A DNA stretch of 64,000 bases from Cuneatibacter sp. NSJ-177 (lineage in GTDB: Bacteria > Bacillota > Clostridia > Lachnospirales > Lachnospiraceae): contig NZ_JALIFO010000016.1 in the NCBI RefSeq assembly GCF_022867805.1, positions 62,001 through 126,000 on the forward strand, in the 5' to 3' direction. The notes beneath the pieces were generated by a model that was not told where the DNA came from, searched no databases, and saw only the letters and a list, made by a program, of their open reading frames with translations. Below are positions 42,630 to 52,999 of the stretch, piece after piece. Position 1 is the stretch's first letter; each line of letters begins with the position of its first letter. The translations under genes were made by a program, and so were the position numbers.

Positions 42630-44573
42630 TTAGTATAATTTTGCACCAGCAGGAATTCTATCATTTACTATCAACAGATTCAGTCCTTCATGCCCATCTT
42701 CTTCGTGTACTGCTGAAATCAGCATTCCACAAGAATCAATTCCCATCATCTTACGAGGTGGTAAGTTTGTGATTGCAATACAAGTTTTCCCAATCAGTTC
42801 TTCTGGCTCGTAATGTTCGTGAATACCACTTAAAATCACTCTGTCTGTACCTGTTCCGTCATCAAGAACGAACTTCAACAGCTTTTTACTCTTCGGAACT
42901 GCTTCACATTCTTTAACCTTAACTGCTCTGAAATCCGACTTCGAGAATGTCTCAAAATCAACTGTTTCTTCAAATAAAGGCTCAATCTTTACATTTGAGA
43001 AATCAATCTTTTCAGATTCGGTTGCAATCTGGTCGCAATTTGCTGTTGTATTACTCTTAGATACCCTATTTTCCTGCTTGTCAGAGCCCAGTGACTTCAT
43101 TGTCGGGAACAGCAAAACATCCCGGATTGCCAAGGAGTCGGTCAGCAGCATACACATCCGGTCGATCCCAAAACCAATTCCCCCTGTCGGCGGCATACCG
43201 ATCTCCAGGGCATTCAGGAAGTCTTCGTCGGTATGGTTTGCCTCCTCATCGCCCTGGGCAAACTGCTCCTCCTGGGCGGCAAACCGGGCTCTCTGATCAA
43301 TCGGATCGTTCAGCTCCGAGTAGGCGTTGGCCAGCTCCCAGCCGTTCATGAAGAACTCAAAGCGCTCCACATATTCCGGATCGTCGGGTTTCTTCTTGGT
43401 CAAAGGAGAGATCTCCACCGGGTGGTCCATCACAAAGGTAGGCTGTACCAGATGCTCCTCCACAAACTCCTCAAAGAAGAGATTCAGGATATCGCCTTTC
43501 TTATGGCGCTCCTCAAATTCGATATGCTTGTCCTTCGCGGCCGCGCGGGCCTCCTCCAACGTATGAATCTCATGGAAATCCACGCCGGAATACTTCTTCA
43601 CAGCGTCCACCATGGTAATTCTCTCAAAAGGCTTGCCAAGATCCATTTCGATCCCGTTGTACACAATCTTCGTGGTTCCAAGCACTTCCTGGGCCACATG
43701 GCGGTACAGATTCTCCGTCAAATCCATCATGCCATGATAGTCTGTGTACGCCTGGTACAGTTCCATCAGGGTAAATTCCGGATTGTGTCTCGTATCCAAG
43801 CCCTCGTTCCGGAAAACCCGGCCGATCTCGTAGACCCGCTCCAAGCCGCCGACGATCAGGCGCTTCAGATAAAGTTCCAGGGAGATCCGCAGTTTCAGGT
43901 CCTCGTCCAGGGCATTGAAATGGGTCTCAAAAGGGCGGGCCGCAGCGCCGCCGGCATTGCTGACCAGCATCGGGGTCTCCACCTCCATGAAACCCTGGCT
44001 GTCCAGATATTTCCGGATGGTGCTGATGATCCGGGAACGCTTGATGAAGGTATCCTTCACTTCCGGATTCATGATCAGATCCACGTACCGCTGGCGGTAA
44101 CGCATATCGGTGTTGGTCAGGCCGTGGTATTTTTCCGGAAGGATCTGCAGGCTCTTAGAAAGAAGCGTCACCTCGTGGGCCTTGACGGAAATCTCACCGG
44201 CATTGGTGCGGAACACTTCCCCGCGGATGCCGACGACATCGCCGATATCAAACTTTTTAAAGTCCTTGTAGGACTCCTCTCCGATCATGTCCCGGGCCAC
44301 ATAAGACTGGACATTGCCGTCCCGGTCCATCACATTGCAGAAGGAAGCCTTTCCCATGACACGTTTGGACATCAGACGGCCGGCCACAGTCACTTCTTTG
44401 CCTTCCATCTCCTCAAAATGATCTTTGATCTCCTTTGTGTGATGGGTTGCGTCAAATTTCGTGATCACAAAAGGGTCCTTGCCCTCTGCCTGCAAATTGG
44501 CCAGCTTCTCGCGGCGCACCTGGCGCAGATGGCCGATGTCCTGTTCCTGGGGCATATTCTTGTTCTCTGCCAT
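42630..44573 (-). CDS. lysS: Lysyl-tRNA synthetase with C-terminal Trbp111-like tRNA-binding domain
   Basis: 647 residues; ordinary bacterial LysRS is about 490-500. Residues 1-497 are standard class II LysRS: N-terminal OB fold, motif 2 region [20 protein letters not shown], motif 3 [14 protein letters not shown], ending [12 protein letters not shown] Ser/Thr/Asn-rich linker then leads to a domain like the C terminus of MetRS ([52 protein letters not shown]), an OB fold that binds tRNA. Base composition turns AT-rich exactly at this junction (about 43080), like the neighbouring restriction genes. Confidence 0.93.
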   Translation of the reverse strand: MAENKNMPQEQDIGHLRQVRREKLANLQAEGKDPFVITKFDATHHTKEIKDHFEEMEGKEVTVAGRLMSKRVMGKASFCNVMDRDGNVQSYVARDMIGEESYKDFKKFDIGDVVGIRGEVFRTNAGEISVKAHEVTLLSKSLQILPEKYHGLTNTDMRYRQRYVDLIMNPEVKDTFIKRSRIISTIRKYLDSQGFMEVETPMLVSNAGGAAARPFETHFNALDEDLKLRISLELYLKRLIVGGLERVYEIGRVFRNEGLDTRHNPEFTLMELYQAYTDYHGMMDLTENLYRHVAQEVLGTTKIVYNGIEMDLGKPFERITMVDAVKKYSGVDFHEIHTLEEARAAAKDKHIEFEERHKKGDILNLFFEEFVEEHLVQPTFVMDHPVEISPLTKKKPDDPEYVERFEFFMNGWELANAYSELNDPIDQRARFAAQEEQFAQGDEEANHTDEDFLNALEIGMPPTGGIGFGIDRMCMLLTDSLAIRDVLLFPTMKSLGSDKQENRVSKSNTTANCDQIATESEKIDFSNVKIEPLFEETVDFETFSKSDFRAVKVKECEAVPKSKKLLKFVLDDGTGTDRVILSGIHEHYEPEELIGKTCIAITNLPPRKMMGIDSCGMLISAVHEEDGHEGLNLLIVNDRIPAGAKLY

Positions 44574-44653
44574 GGTTTTCCTCCGTCTTATCGTTTCGCG
44601 TTTCCGCGTTCTTTTTACAGGAATCAGGCGACCCCAAAAGGCCGCCCGAAAAA

Positions 44654-45130
44654 TTATCCTCTATCGATTTCCAAAACCTCGTAGGTAATCGTACCAGCCT
44701 GGGTTTCCACTACGACCTCTTCTCCGATCTTTTTGCCGAGCAGCGCGCGGCCCACCGGGGATTCATTGGAAATTTTCCCTTTCAGGCTGTTGGCCTCGGT
44801 AGAACCAACGATCGAAAACTCCATGGTCTCGTCAAACTCTTTATCGTGCACCTTTACACGGCAGCCGATGCTGATCTTGTCCAGTTCCACCTCGTCCTCT
44901 ACGACAACCTCAGCGTTTTTCAGGATTTTTTCTAATTCTTCAATTCGGGCTTCAATATCTCTTTGTTCGTCCTTCGCCGCATCGTACTCGGCGTTCTCCG
45001 AAAGGTCTCCCTGTTCTCTCGCTTCTTTGATCTTTTCTGCGATCTCTCTGCGTTTCACAACCTTCAGATTTGACAGCTCATCTTCCAGTTTTTTCAAGCC
45101 GGTATACGTCAGTATTTTTTTCTCCGCCAT
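44654..45130 (-). CDS. greA: Transcription elongation factor GreA
   Basis: 158 residues. An N-terminal coiled coil carries the acidic tip [15 protein letters not shown] that reaches the RNA polymerase active site to trigger cleavage of backtracked RNA. A FKBP-like C-terminal domain follows ([34 protein letters not shown]). The start [11 protein letters not shown] is chosen because a frame start 39 nt upstream coincides with the predicted transcription start. First gene of a greA-lysS unit. Confidence 0.96.
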   Translation of the reverse strand: MAEKKILTYTGLKKLEDELSNLKVVKRREIAEKIKEAREQGDLSENAEYDAAKDEQRDIEARIEELEKILKNAEVVVEDEVELDKISIGCRVKVHDKEFDETMEFSIVGSTEANSLKGKISNESPVGRALLGKKIGEEVVVETQAGTITYEVLEIDRG

Positions 45131-45176
45131 AATTCCTTCACCCTTTCCCAGTCTAAGCCTGGATGACATGGCAAAT

Positions 45177-45205
45177 ATTATACTCTAAAGCTTTTGCCTT
45201 GTCAA
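45177..45205 (-). promoter_or_regulatory. Consensus sigma-A promoter of greA-lysS
   Basis: Perfect TTGACA (45200-45205), 17-bp spacer and perfect TATAAT (45177-45182) on the minus strand; predicted start about 45170, giving a 40-nt leader to greA. Confidence 0.9.
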
Positions 45206-45307
45206 CTGCATTCCCTATTTTATCGAAACCAGCCGAAACCCCTGATATTCCGCAAGTTTCAGGCAAATTTCTGTGCTAGTATATGAAAATTTTCCGGAAG
45301 TATTCCT

Positions 45308-46279
45308 TCATATATTAATGGGTTTTTCCGGAAAAAATTCTTCCACCAAACGCTCCAAATCTTCCATGGTCTCCACCGCATTAGCACGCCCCCGAAGCGC
45401 GGAAGCGTGGGGACACCCGGTCGTATACCAGGCCAGATGTTTCCGCATCTCCCTCATTCCGGTGTACTCGCCTTTATAGCGAAGCTGCAGCCGGGCATGG
45501 CGCAGAATCATCTCCCGAATTTCGAGGTGAGTCGGACGCTCCGGCAACGGTTCTCCGGAAAACAGCGCCCGGATCTCCCGGAACAGCCAGGGATTTCCCT
45601 TTGCCCCGCGGGCCACCATCACGCCGTCACAGCCGGTCTCCTCCGTCATGCGCAGCGCATCCGCAGCGCAAAAAATATCCCCGTTTCCGATGACAGGGAT
45701 CGACACGGCATCCTTTACCTGGCGGATGATCGTCCAATCCGCTTTCCCCGAATAGTATTGTTCTCTGGTCCGTCCGTGGACTGCCACCGCCGCCGCGCCC
45801 GCTGCCTCAATCCTTTTGGCGATCTCCACGGCGTTGCGGCAGGAATCGTCGAACCCGGCCCGTATCTTCACGGTCAATGGCTTTTTCAGTTTCTTCGCCA
45901 TAGCCTCCACAATCTGACTGACCAGAGACGGGTTTTTCATCAGAGCCGATCCCTCGCCGTTGTTTACCACTTTCGGCACCGGGCAGCCCATATTCACATC
46001 GATCCAGTCAAACTCTTCCTCGATGGACGCTGCCATCTCCGCCATCAGCTCCGGTTCCGAACCAAATAGCTGAACCGCTATCGGCCGTTCCTCCGGCTCG
46101 GACATCAGGAGAGCTCTGGTATTTTTACTCTTATAAAAGAGGGCTTTTGCACTGATCATCTCCGTGCACATTACGTCACAGCCCTGCTCCTTGCAGAGAA
46201 GCCGGTAAGGAAGATCCGTCACCCCCGCCATCGGAGCCAGAAAAACCGGATGCTCCCGGCAAAACTCACCCAGCCTCAC
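45308..46279 (-). CDS. dusB: tRNA-dihydrouridine synthase (DusB family)
   Basis: A 323-residue FMN TIM barrel: LAPMAGVTDLPYRLLCKEQG at the N terminus, IDVNMGCPVPKVVNNGEGSA with the catalytic cysteine, VHGRTREQYYSGKADW, and IPVIGNGDIF for flavin phosphate binding. It reduces uridines in the D-loop of tRNA using NAD(P)H. It overlaps the upstream DUF6145-like gene by 4 nt and belongs to a birA-DUF6145-dusB run. Confidence 0.95.
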   Translation of the reverse strand: MRLGEFCREHPVFLAPMAGVTDLPYRLLCKEQGCDVMCTEMISAKALFYKSKNTRALLMSEPEERPIAVQLFGSEPELMAEMAASIEEEFDWIDVNMGCPVPKVVNNGEGSALMKNPSLVSQIVEAMAKKLKKPLTVKIRAGFDDSCRNAVEIAKRIEAAGAAAVAVHGRTREQYYSGKADWTIIRQVKDAVSIPVIGNGDIFCAADALRMTEETGCDGVMVARGAKGNPWLFREIRALFSGEPLPERPTHLEIREMILRHARLQLRYKGEYTGMREMRKHLAWYTTGCPHASALRGRANAVETMEDLERLVEEFFPEKPINI

Positions 46280-46629
46280 GGTTCCTCATCCTCATCGTCA
46301 TCCGGGATCTCACCCAGAAACACCACCTGAAAATAGCGTTCCAGGGCTAACATCAGTTCCGACTGCTCCCGCTGGATTTCCCTGATTTTCAGTTCGCTTC
46401 CAATCTCGTCAAAAAGATAATCCGCATCCTCATGGGAAACGTTTAAAGTCAGCGTCCCGTCCTCCAAAAATTCCAGGGTCAGCGTTCCGCCGATCTCCTC
46501 GGTAAAGAGCACGCAAAGGATTTTCAGCTCCTGCTTGACCTGCTCCGGAAGGCCGGAAAAGTCCTCGTTGAAATAATATTTCTGCTTGTAGGAATTGGCT
46601 CCGCAGAGCACGATCCGTTCTTCTTCCAT
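46276..46629 (-). CDS. Small acidic DUF6145-like protein
   Basis: 117 residues starting MEEERIVLCGANSYKQKYYF, with an acidic C terminus (GEIPDDDEDEEP). I associate this pattern with DUF6145, a family seen mainly in Lachnospiraceae between birA and dusB. No signal peptide, membrane segment or catalytic motif is visible. The function is unknown; its fixed position suggests a housekeeping role. Confidence 0.7.
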   Translation of the reverse strand: MEEERIVLCGANSYKQKYYFNEDFSGLPEQVKQELKILCVLFTEEIGGTLTLEFLEDGTLTLNVSHEDADYLFDEIGSELKIREIQREQSELMLALERYFQVVFLGEIPDDDEDEEP

Positions 46630-46638
46630 CGCTTCTCC

Positions 46639-47625
46639 TTACACATATCCATATAAACCGCGGACGCTGACCTCGCCGGCGTTCACGGACTGAATCTTTC
46701 CTTCCGCATCCCTCACCAACAGTGAGCCTCCCGCATCAATGCCAAGGGATGTGCCGTCCCATCCGCCGGAAGGGGCAAGCACCTGCACCGGTCCGTTCAT
46801 CCCGGCGAGAGACCGGTTGTAATCTTCCTGCAGCGCGGACAGATCTTCAGTCTGAAGGAATATTTCATAGTATCTCTCAAAAGCTTCCGCGGTCCGGGCC
46901 GTCAGCTCCGCACGGGAAAAATGTTTTCCCGTTTCCAGGAAAAGAGAAGTCGCCTTCTCCCTGACGTCCTCCGGAAATTCCACTTGATTGACGTTGATGC
47001 CGATCCCCACAACCACGTACTGGATATACTCTTCCTCCAGTATCATCTCAGTCAGGATCCCGCAGATTTTCTTTCCGCTCAACACCAGATCGTTGGGCCA
47101 TTTGATCACCGGCGATAAGCCGGTCACCTGAAAGACACCGTCCCGCACGGCCAGGGCCGCCAATAAGGTAAGCATGGAAGCCTTCAACGGCGAAAATTTC
47201 GGCCGCAACACCACGCTCATCGCAATCGCCGCTCCCGGAGGCGGCGTCACCCAAGCCCGCCCGCGGCGTCCTTTTCCGCCCTCCTGCACGTCAGCCACCA
47301 CCAGCGCGCCGTGGGGGGCGCCGTCGTCCGCCCACTGCTTGGCCCGCAAATTGGTAGAAAAAGCAATGCGTTCATGGGTTTCCAGCTCTTGTCCGGCCCA
47401 TCGGCTTTTGAGAAGGCTTCCGATTTCTGCACCGGTCAGTACATCCGGCGCGCTGACCAGGCGATACCCTTTGTTCTGCACCGCTTCAATCTGATATCCT
47501 TCCTCTTTCAGACTGTTGATTGCCTTCCAGACCGCGGTCCTTGAAACGCCCAGAGCGTCACAGATCTCCTGTCCCGACACGTAGTCCCCGCTCTGGCGCA
47601 GCAGCAGCAATACTTTTCGCTTCAT
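46639..47625 (-). CDS. birA: Biotin--[acetyl-CoA-carboxylase] ligase / biotin operon repressor
   Basis: 328 residues. An N-terminal winged helix (SGQEICDALGVSRTAVWKAINSLKEEGYQI) gives repressor function. The ligase domain has GGKGRRGRAWVTPPPGAAIAMS, the biotinyl-AMP loop, and KWPNDLVLSGKKICGILTEM, with a small C-terminal domain. The start MKRKVLLLLRQ is used rather than an 84-codon upstream extension that overlaps the preceding gene and has no family match. It attaches biotin to carboxylases and may repress biotin genes. Confidence 0.94.
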   Translation of the reverse strand: MKRKVLLLLRQSGDYVSGQEICDALGVSRTAVWKAINSLKEEGYQIEAVQNKGYRLVSAPDVLTGAEIGSLLKSRWAGQELETHERIAFSTNLRAKQWADDGAPHGALVVADVQEGGKGRRGRAWVTPPPGAAIAMSVVLRPKFSPLKASMLTLLAALAVRDGVFQVTGLSPVIKWPNDLVLSGKKICGILTEMILEEEYIQYVVVGIGINVNQVEFPEDVREKATSLFLETGKHFSRAELTARTAEAFERYYEIFLQTEDLSALQEDYNRSLAGMNGPVQVLAPSGGWDGTSLGIDAGGSLLVRDAEGKIQSVNAGEVSVRGLYGYV

Positions 47626-47627
47626 TG

Positions 47628-47930
47628 TTATGCCCAAACCACCTTTCCGCAGACAAAGGCCAACGCCAACAAAATCAGACCAAGCAGTGCGAAAGCCAAA
47701 CCGGACATCCGGTGGGTGTTCCGCGCATCCCCCCGGAAACGGGCAAAAGCCAGCACGCCGTTCAAGGCTGCCGCATCCAGAAAAATCAAGGGAAACAGCT
47801 TCATCGAATGCTCCGGGTCCAAAAAGGAAACCGCCGCCAGCAAAACAGCGATGACGCAGGCTCCAATATGAAACCAATCGTAAAACTTTTCAAAGCTCCG
47901 GGAATTTCTTCCAAATTGAATTTGAGACAT
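47628..47930 (-). CDS. Small membrane protein of unknown function
   Basis: About 100 residues with three hydrophobic segments (FHIGACVIAVLLAAVSFL, LFPLIFLDAAALNGVLAFA, MSGLAFALLGLILLALAFV). The start MSQIQFGRN follows AGAAAGG. I do not recognise the family with certainty. It lies 2 nt before birA and just after tadA in one run, so it is probably cotranscribed. Confidence 0.65.
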   Translation of the reverse strand: MSQIQFGRNSRSFEKFYDWFHIGACVIAVLLAAVSFLDPEHSMKLFPLIFLDAAALNGVLAFARFRGDARNTHRMSGLAFALLGLILLALAFVCGKVVWA

Positions 47931-47963
47931 ATGCGAAACCTTTCTGAGATTGACCCTAAACAC

Positions 47964-48488
47964 CTACTCGCTGAGCGCGGATAGGTCGGAAGGCCTCTCC
48001 AGACGCTGCCGTTGTTCTTCCTTTTCCTTCTTATTGCGCCGCCGCAAGTCCCGGAAAAAGCGCTTTAGAATTTCCTGACATTCCGGCTCCAAAACCCCGG
48101 TCTCAACTTGTACCTGATGATTCCACTGGGGCATTTCCAAAATATTCAAAACAGAGCCGCCGCACCCGGCTTTCGGGTTCATGGCGCCGATCACGACCCG
48201 GTCGATCCGGGACTGAACCAGCGCGCCGGAGCACATCTGGCAGGGCTCCAAAGTCACGTACATGGTACAGCCCTCCAAGCGCCAGTCTCCCAGCTTCTTG
48301 CTCGCTTTATCAATCGCGATCAGTTCCGCGTGGGCCAGGGTAGTCTTCTTCGTGTTGCGCTGATTGAATCCGCGGGCCACGACCCGATCCCCGCATACGA
48401 TGACGCAGCCGATGGGAACCTCGCCGAGGGCAGCTGCTTTCTCTGCCTGTTGCAGAGCCTTCTTCATAAATGCTTCATCGGAATTCAA
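47964..48488 (-). CDS. tadA: tRNA-specific adenosine deaminase TadA
   Basis: 174 residues. The zinc site is intact: TLAHAELIAID (His and catalytic Glu) and LEPCQMCSGAL (two Cys). It deaminates A34 to inosine in tRNA-Arg(ACG). A TTG start (MNSDEAFMKKALQQ) is chosen because GGGAGGGG precedes it and it matches family N termini; upstream ATG codons in frame fall inside the tRNA-Phe gene. It is likely transcribed behind that tRNA. Confidence 0.93.
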   Translation of the reverse strand: MNSDEAFMKKALQQAEKAAALGEVPIGCVIVCGDRVVARGFNQRNTKKTTLAHAELIAIDKASKKLGDWRLEGCTMYVTLEPCQMCSGALVQSRIDRVVIGAMNPKAGCGGSVLNILEMPQWNHQVQVETGVLEPECQEILKRFFRDLRRRNKKEKEEQRQRLERPSDLSALSE

Positions 48489-48562
48489 AGTCTCCCCTCC
48501 CTGCCTCTTTTCCGGCGGTTCTGCCGGAAGCTTGTCCAGCTCGTTACTATAAAAAAAGAGCC

Positions 48563-48635
<73 letters not shown>

Positions 48636-48639
48636 AAGA

Positions 48640-48696
48640 AATAAGGCGATTCATTCGCCATCGCCTTATTTTACTCGATTTTATACAGGCTGTCAA
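48640..48696 (-). promoter_or_regulatory. Promoter of tRNA-Phe with overlapping palindrome
   Basis: Minus-strand TTGACA (48691-48696), 17-bp spacer and TAAAAT (48668-48673), start about 48661. A perfect 11-bp inverted repeat (AATAAGGCGAT / ATCGCCTTATT, 48640-48670) spans the start point. It probably acts as terminator of the upstream ATPase gene, though an operator role is possible. Confidence 0.75.
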
Positions 48697-48771
48697 CCGT
48701 TTTTCCAGGCTTGCAGATCGGCCTTTCCCGGTTTCCCCGTTTTGTCTTTTCGGCTGCCCTCCCCGTGTCTT

Positions 48772-50484
48772 TCAATACCGGTTCAGGCAGGCATAGATCT
48801 CCTGGATCCTGGGCATCGCCAATCCGAACGGGAGATAAGACAGGTCACTAATGGAGGCCAGCCCCTCCCTTTCAATCTTTGCGGCAACCTCCCGCACCAC
48901 ACCGGCCAGTTCCGGTTCCCGTCCCTCGGATTTTTCTTTGATGTACTGCAAGATGCAGCCTAGTGCCGCGGTCTGCTCCCGGTCCACCAACTGTTCCACA
49001 TAGCGCAGGTCCACCGTGTCTTTCCCCAGCAGGAAGGAATCTTTTCCCAGCAGCTTCATTTTCAAGCGCTCGGTAACCATGCCGGTCCCGCGGTAATTTT
49101 TCCTCTTTTGTACGGTTGTCCCCGGCTGGAAATGGCGTTTCCTCTCCGGCAGGCAAAAGTTCGGCGCTTCGGTCTGGGGAGCCGGATAACCGGCCATGAT
49201 CCGTTTGGCCTCCGCCGTGATGTCCACCGGCCGGTAGTGATCCATCTGCAAAACCGTGTCCGCGATATAGAAATAGGAGCCGCAGCTGCCCACCACGAGG
49301 ATCGTGGAGACGCCTGCTTTCTGATACAGCTCCGCCGCCCGCTCCAAAAACGGTGTGATCGGCTCTTTCTCCCTGGTGATCACCTTTTGCATCAATTCGT
49401 CCCGCACCATAAAATTCGTCGCCGAGGTATCCTCATCGATCAGAAGCAGGCGGCTTCCCGCCTCCAGGCTTTCCATGATATTGGCAGCCTGCGACGTGCT
49501 TCCGCTGGCATCCAGAGTAGAAAAATCTTTGGTATCGCGGCCGTTCGGCAAGTCGTTGATAAACAGGGAGATATCCACGCTGCTGATTTTTCTTCCATCC
49601 TCCGCCCGGAGTTTCCACGCAGAATCCTCGGTGATTACGTATTCCCGCCCATCCCCGGCAATGTGGTTGTAGACACCTTTCTCCAGCGCCTGCAATACCG
49701 TGGATTTTCCGTGGTATCCGCCGCCCGCAATCAAAGTGATCCCCTCCCGGATTCCCATGCCGGAAAGTTCCCCTTTATGAGGAAGAGTCAGAGTGACCTC
49801 CATGGATGGGGGCGACTGGAACAAAACCGCTCCCTTCATCGGCCGGTCGGACACGCCGCTCTCCCTGGGCAAAATAGAGCCGTTGGCGATAAATGCCACC
49901 AGGCCGCGGCTGGTCAGTTCTCTTCGGATGGCCTGCTGGTCCTCTGCCAGAAAAAACACCTGCTCTACCTCCGCGGCCGGTAGACGGCGGTAAAAGAAGG
50001 TCTGTTCGATACTTTTCGGAAGAAATTCGAACAGGATTTTCTCCAATTCCAAAGCCTGAATGGTTCTCCCGTTGGCCGGGAACCCGACGTCGAAACGGGC
50101 TAAAATGCCGTCCGGCCGGATCTCGCAGGCCGTCCGCTCCAGAATTTCCTGACCGCAGCCGCTGACCGCGATCATTCCGCTTTTCCCCGATCCCTTGGCC
50201 TGAAAACAAAACCGGTCGGTCTGCGCCCGGAAGCGTCTGGTCAGATAGTCCTGTAAGGCAATACGGGTGTGCCGCTCCCGGTATAGATACTCCGGAAACC
50301 CCGCTTTTTCCTGCGCAATCCGGACGCTCAGTTTGGAGGGGGAGGCAAAAGGATCCCCCTGGACGTGATCAATGGAGAGCTGATAGGATCCAAAATCAAA
50401 GACCCCCTTCAGCGATTTATATGCCGGGTAGCTCTTCCGGTGTATCGCAAGGAGCTCGCGGCGAAGTTCTTCTGAATGTTTCAT
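48772..50484 (-). CDS. ABC-class ATPase (COG3044-type)
   Basis: 570 residues of a family annotated as predicted ABC-class ATPases. Walker A is GGGYHGKSTVLQALEKGVYNH, the signature-like FSTLDASGSTSQAANIMESL precedes Walker B RLLLIDEDTSATNFMVRD. No membrane segments are seen, so it is not a transporter motor of the usual kind; its role is unknown. The start MKHSEELRRELL follows GAAAGGA. It is monocistronic, with an extended -10 promoter (TGCTATAAT) near 50591. Confidence 0.87.
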   Translation of the reverse strand: MKHSEELRRELLAIHRKSYPAYKSLKGVFDFGSYQLSIDHVQGDPFASPSKLSVRIAQEKAGFPEYLYRERHTRIALQDYLTRRFRAQTDRFCFQAKGSGKSGMIAVSGCGQEILERTACEIRPDGILARFDVGFPANGRTIQALELEKILFEFLPKSIEQTFFYRRLPAAEVEQVFFLAEDQQAIRRELTSRGLVAFIANGSILPRESGVSDRPMKGAVLFQSPPSMEVTLTLPHKGELSGMGIREGITLIAGGGYHGKSTVLQALEKGVYNHIAGDGREYVITEDSAWKLRAEDGRKISSVDISLFINDLPNGRDTKDFSTLDASGSTSQAANIMESLEAGSRLLLIDEDTSATNFMVRDELMQKVITREKEPITPFLERAAELYQKAGVSTILVVGSCGSYFYIADTVLQMDHYRPVDITAEAKRIMAGYPAPQTEAPNFCLPERKRHFQPGTTVQKRKNYRGTGMVTERLKMKLLGKDSFLLGKDTVDLRYVEQLVDREQTAALGCILQYIKEKSEGREPELAGVVREVAAKIEREGLASISDLSYLPFGLAMPRIQEIYACLNRY

Positions 50485-50673
50485 AACCCGTTCCTTTCCG
50501 GGCCTGACGGTCCGCACCGCTGCGGATTGATAGGCTCTTTCTTTTCCTTTTCATTTGCAAGATATCCAAGGATTCCCTGATATCTTTTCCATTATAGCAC
50601 GAAGCCAAAGGTTGCGCTACTTTGTCTTTTTTTGCTTTACTCCGCTCTGTAAAAAATTGGGGAAAGGCAAGAA

Positions 50674-50705
50674 AAAAGCGGGACGATTCCAATCATCCCA
50701 CTTTT
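50674..50705 (-). terminator. Intrinsic terminator after cysK
   Basis: On the minus strand AAAGTGGGATGAT and ATCGTCCCGCTTT pair (with G-U pairs) around a TGGA loop, followed by TTTCTT. It ends the metY-cysK transcript about 30 nt after the cysK stop. Confidence 0.85.
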
Positions 50706-50733
50706 CTCTCGATCCGGCGAATGCCAATTTCAG

Positions 50734-51663
50734 TTATTCTTGAAACATCGGGGTGGACAGATACCGGTCTCCATTGTCCGGCAAAATGACCACAATATTT
50801 TTTCCTTCATGCTCCGGCTGCAGCGCCAGACGAGTCGCGGCGTGAACCGCTGCTCCCGATGAAATACCCACCAGCAGCCCTTCGGTCCTTGCAATCAAAC
50901 GGCCGGTCTCAAAGGCCTCCTCGTCCGTCACGGTCAGAACTTTGTCGCAAATGTTAATATCCAGGTTTTCCGGGACAAACCCGGCCCCAATCCCCTGAAT
51001 CTTATGAGGCCCCGCTTCCCCGCTGGTTAAAACTGGCGATCCAGCCGGCTCCACGGCCACCACCAGGCAGTCCGGGTTCTTTTCCTTTAAATATGATCCG
51101 GTTCCTGTGACTGTCCCGCCGGTTCCCACGCCGGCCACCAGAATATCCACTTTTCCGTCCGTATCCTTCCAGATCTCCGGTCCGGTGGTTCTGCGGTGAA
51201 TCTCCGGGTTGGCAGGATTGGAAAACTGCCTAGGGAGAAAGCCTCCCGGCAGCCCGGCAGCTAATTCTTCCGCTTTGGCGATTGCCCCCTTCATGCCTTT
51301 TGCCCCCTCGGTCAACACCAGCTCGGCTCCATAAGCTTTCATTAAATTTCGTCGTTCCATGCTCATGGTATCCGGCATCACAAGAATGATCCGGTATCCC
51401 TTGGCGGCGGCCACAGCCGCCAGCCCGATCCCGGTATTTCCGCTGGTGGGCTCCACGATCACCGAACCCTCTTTCAGCTTTCCTTCTTGTTCTGCCGCTT
51501 CGATCATGGCGAGAGCGATCCGGTCCTTTACGCTACCGGCTGGATTTTGCCCCTCCACCTTTGCCAGAAGTTTTGCTTTCAGCGCTTTGGTTTTTCCGTA
51601 TCGCTGAAGCTCCAGCAGCGGAGTTTTGCCGATCAGCTCCGCCGCGGATTCATAATATGACAT
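50734..51663 (-). CDS. cysK: O-acetylserine sulfhydrylase (cysteine synthase)
   Basis: A 309-residue fold-type II PLP enzyme. The PLP lysine is in [12 protein letters not shown], the substrate loop is [13 protein letters not shown], and the phosphate loop is [16 protein letters not shown]. It makes cysteine from O-acetylserine and sulfide. The start [12 protein letters not shown] follows AAGGAGGAAA. It sits 13 nt after metY in a sulfur-assimilation operon. Confidence 0.96.
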   Translation of the reverse strand: MSYYESAAELIGKTPLLELQRYGKTKALKAKLLAKVEGQNPAGSVKDRIALAMIEAAEQEGKLKEGSVIVEPTSGNTGIGLAAVAAAKGYRIILVMPDTMSMERRNLMKAYGAELVLTEGAKGMKGAIAKAEELAAGLPGGFLPRQFSNPANPEIHRRTTGPEIWKDTDGKVDILVAGVGTGGTVTGTGSYLKEKNPDCLVVAVEPAGSPVLTSGEAGPHKIQGIGAGFVPENLDINICDKVLTVTDEEAFETGRLIARTEGLLVGISSGAAVHAATRLALQPEHEGKNIVVILPDNGDRYLSTPMFQE

Positions 51664-51676
51664 AGGAATTTCCTCC

Positions 51677-52960
51677 TTATTTGATTTTTTCAAATGCCTG
51701 TTCCAAATCTTCCAGGATATCGTCAATGTGCTCCGTTCCGATGGACAGACGAACGGTATTTTTCCCGATTCCCTGGTCCTTTAATTCTTCCTCCGAGAGC
51801 TGGGCATGGGTCGTGCTGGCCGGATGAATGACCAGAGATTTCACATCCGCCACGTTTGCCAGAAGGGAAAACAGCTCCAGATGATCGATAAACCGTCTGG
51901 CCTTCTCCTCTCCGCCTTTGATTTCAAAGGTAAAGATCGAACCGGCTCCGTGCGGAAAATAACGCAGGTATAAATCATGATCCGGACTTTCCTTTAATGA
52001 CGGATGATGAACCGCCTCCACCTGGGGATGCCGGCTTAGGTATTCCACCACCCGAAGCGCGTTCTCCACATGGCGCTCCACCCGAAGGGAAAGCGTCTCC
52101 AATCCCTGCAGCAGTAAAAAAGCGTGGAACGGAGATAAAGTCGCTCCCGTATCCCGCAGCAGCACTGCCCGGATCCGTGTGACAAATCCGCCCGGCACAT
52201 CGGCAAAGCAGACGCCGTGATAGCTGGGATCCGGCTTTGTCAACAGCGGGAATCTTCCGCTGGCCTTCCAGTCGAACCGGCCGCCTTCCACAATCACGCC
52301 TCCCAGGGTGGTCCCGTGGCCGCCGATAAATTTGGTGGCCGAGTGAATCACAAGATCCGCTCCGTGCTCCAGCGGGCGGAACAAATAAGGGGAGGCGAAG
52401 GTATTATCCACCACCACAGGAATTCCCTCTGCGTGCGCCACAGCCGCAACCGCCTCCACATCCGTCAGATTGGAGTTCGGGTTGCCGAGAGTCTCAAAAT
52501 AGACGGCTTTGGTGTTTTCCCGGATCGCTTTCCGAAAATTCTCCGGATCGCCGGGCTCCACAAAGGTAGCCTCCACGCCGTAACTGCGCAGGGTATGGGC
52601 CAGCAGGTTGTAGGTTCCGCCGTAAAGCGTCTTAGCTGCTACAATATGATCCCCCGCGCCGGCCAGTCCCTGTAACGTATACGCGACAGCCGCCGCGCCG
52701 GAAGCCACCGCCAGGGCAGCGGCGCCTCCCTCCAATGCGGCAATCCTCTTTTCCAGTACCTCCTGGGTGGGGTTGGTCAAGCGCCCGTAAATATTTCCCT
52801 CGTCAGCCAGGGCAAAGCGGGCGGCCGCGTGCTCACAGTCCCGGAAAACATAGGAAGCGGTCTGATAAATCGGAACTGCGCGGGCTCCGGTTGCGGAATC
52901 CGGCTCTTCCTGTCCTACATGGAGTTGAAGCGTTTCAAAGCGATAATGTTTTGCTGTCAT
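51677..52960 (-). CDS. O-acetylhomoserine sulfhydrylase (MetY-type)
   Basis: A 427-residue Cys/Met-metabolism PLP enzyme, the length typical of O-acetylhomoserine aminocarboxypropyltransferases. It shows [49 protein letters not shown] (PLP lysine) and [16 protein letters not shown]. It makes homocysteine from O-acetylhomoserine and sulfide. A leader of about 140 nt upstream carries a short cysteine-rich ORF. Confidence 0.94.
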   Translation of the reverse strand: MTAKHYRFETLQLHVGQEEPDSATGARAVPIYQTASYVFRDCEHAAARFALADEGNIYGRLTNPTQEVLEKRIAALEGGAAALAVASGAAAVAYTLQGLAGAGDHIVAAKTLYGGTYNLLAHTLRSYGVEATFVEPGDPENFRKAIRENTKAVYFETLGNPNSNLTDVEAVAAVAHAEGIPVVVDNTFASPYLFRPLEHGADLVIHSATKFIGGHGTTLGGVIVEGGRFDWKASGRFPLLTKPDPSYHGVCFADVPGGFVTRIRAVLLRDTGATLSPFHAFLLLQGLETLSLRVERHVENALRVVEYLSRHPQVEAVHHPSLKESPDHDLYLRYFPHGAGSIFTFEIKGGEEKARRFIDHLELFSLLANVADVKSLVIHPASTTHAQLSEEELKDQGIGKNTVRLSIGTEHIDDILEDLEQAFEKIK

Positions 52961-52999
52961 CTTTATTTTCTCCTTATGATTAAATTTTATTGATGGTTT

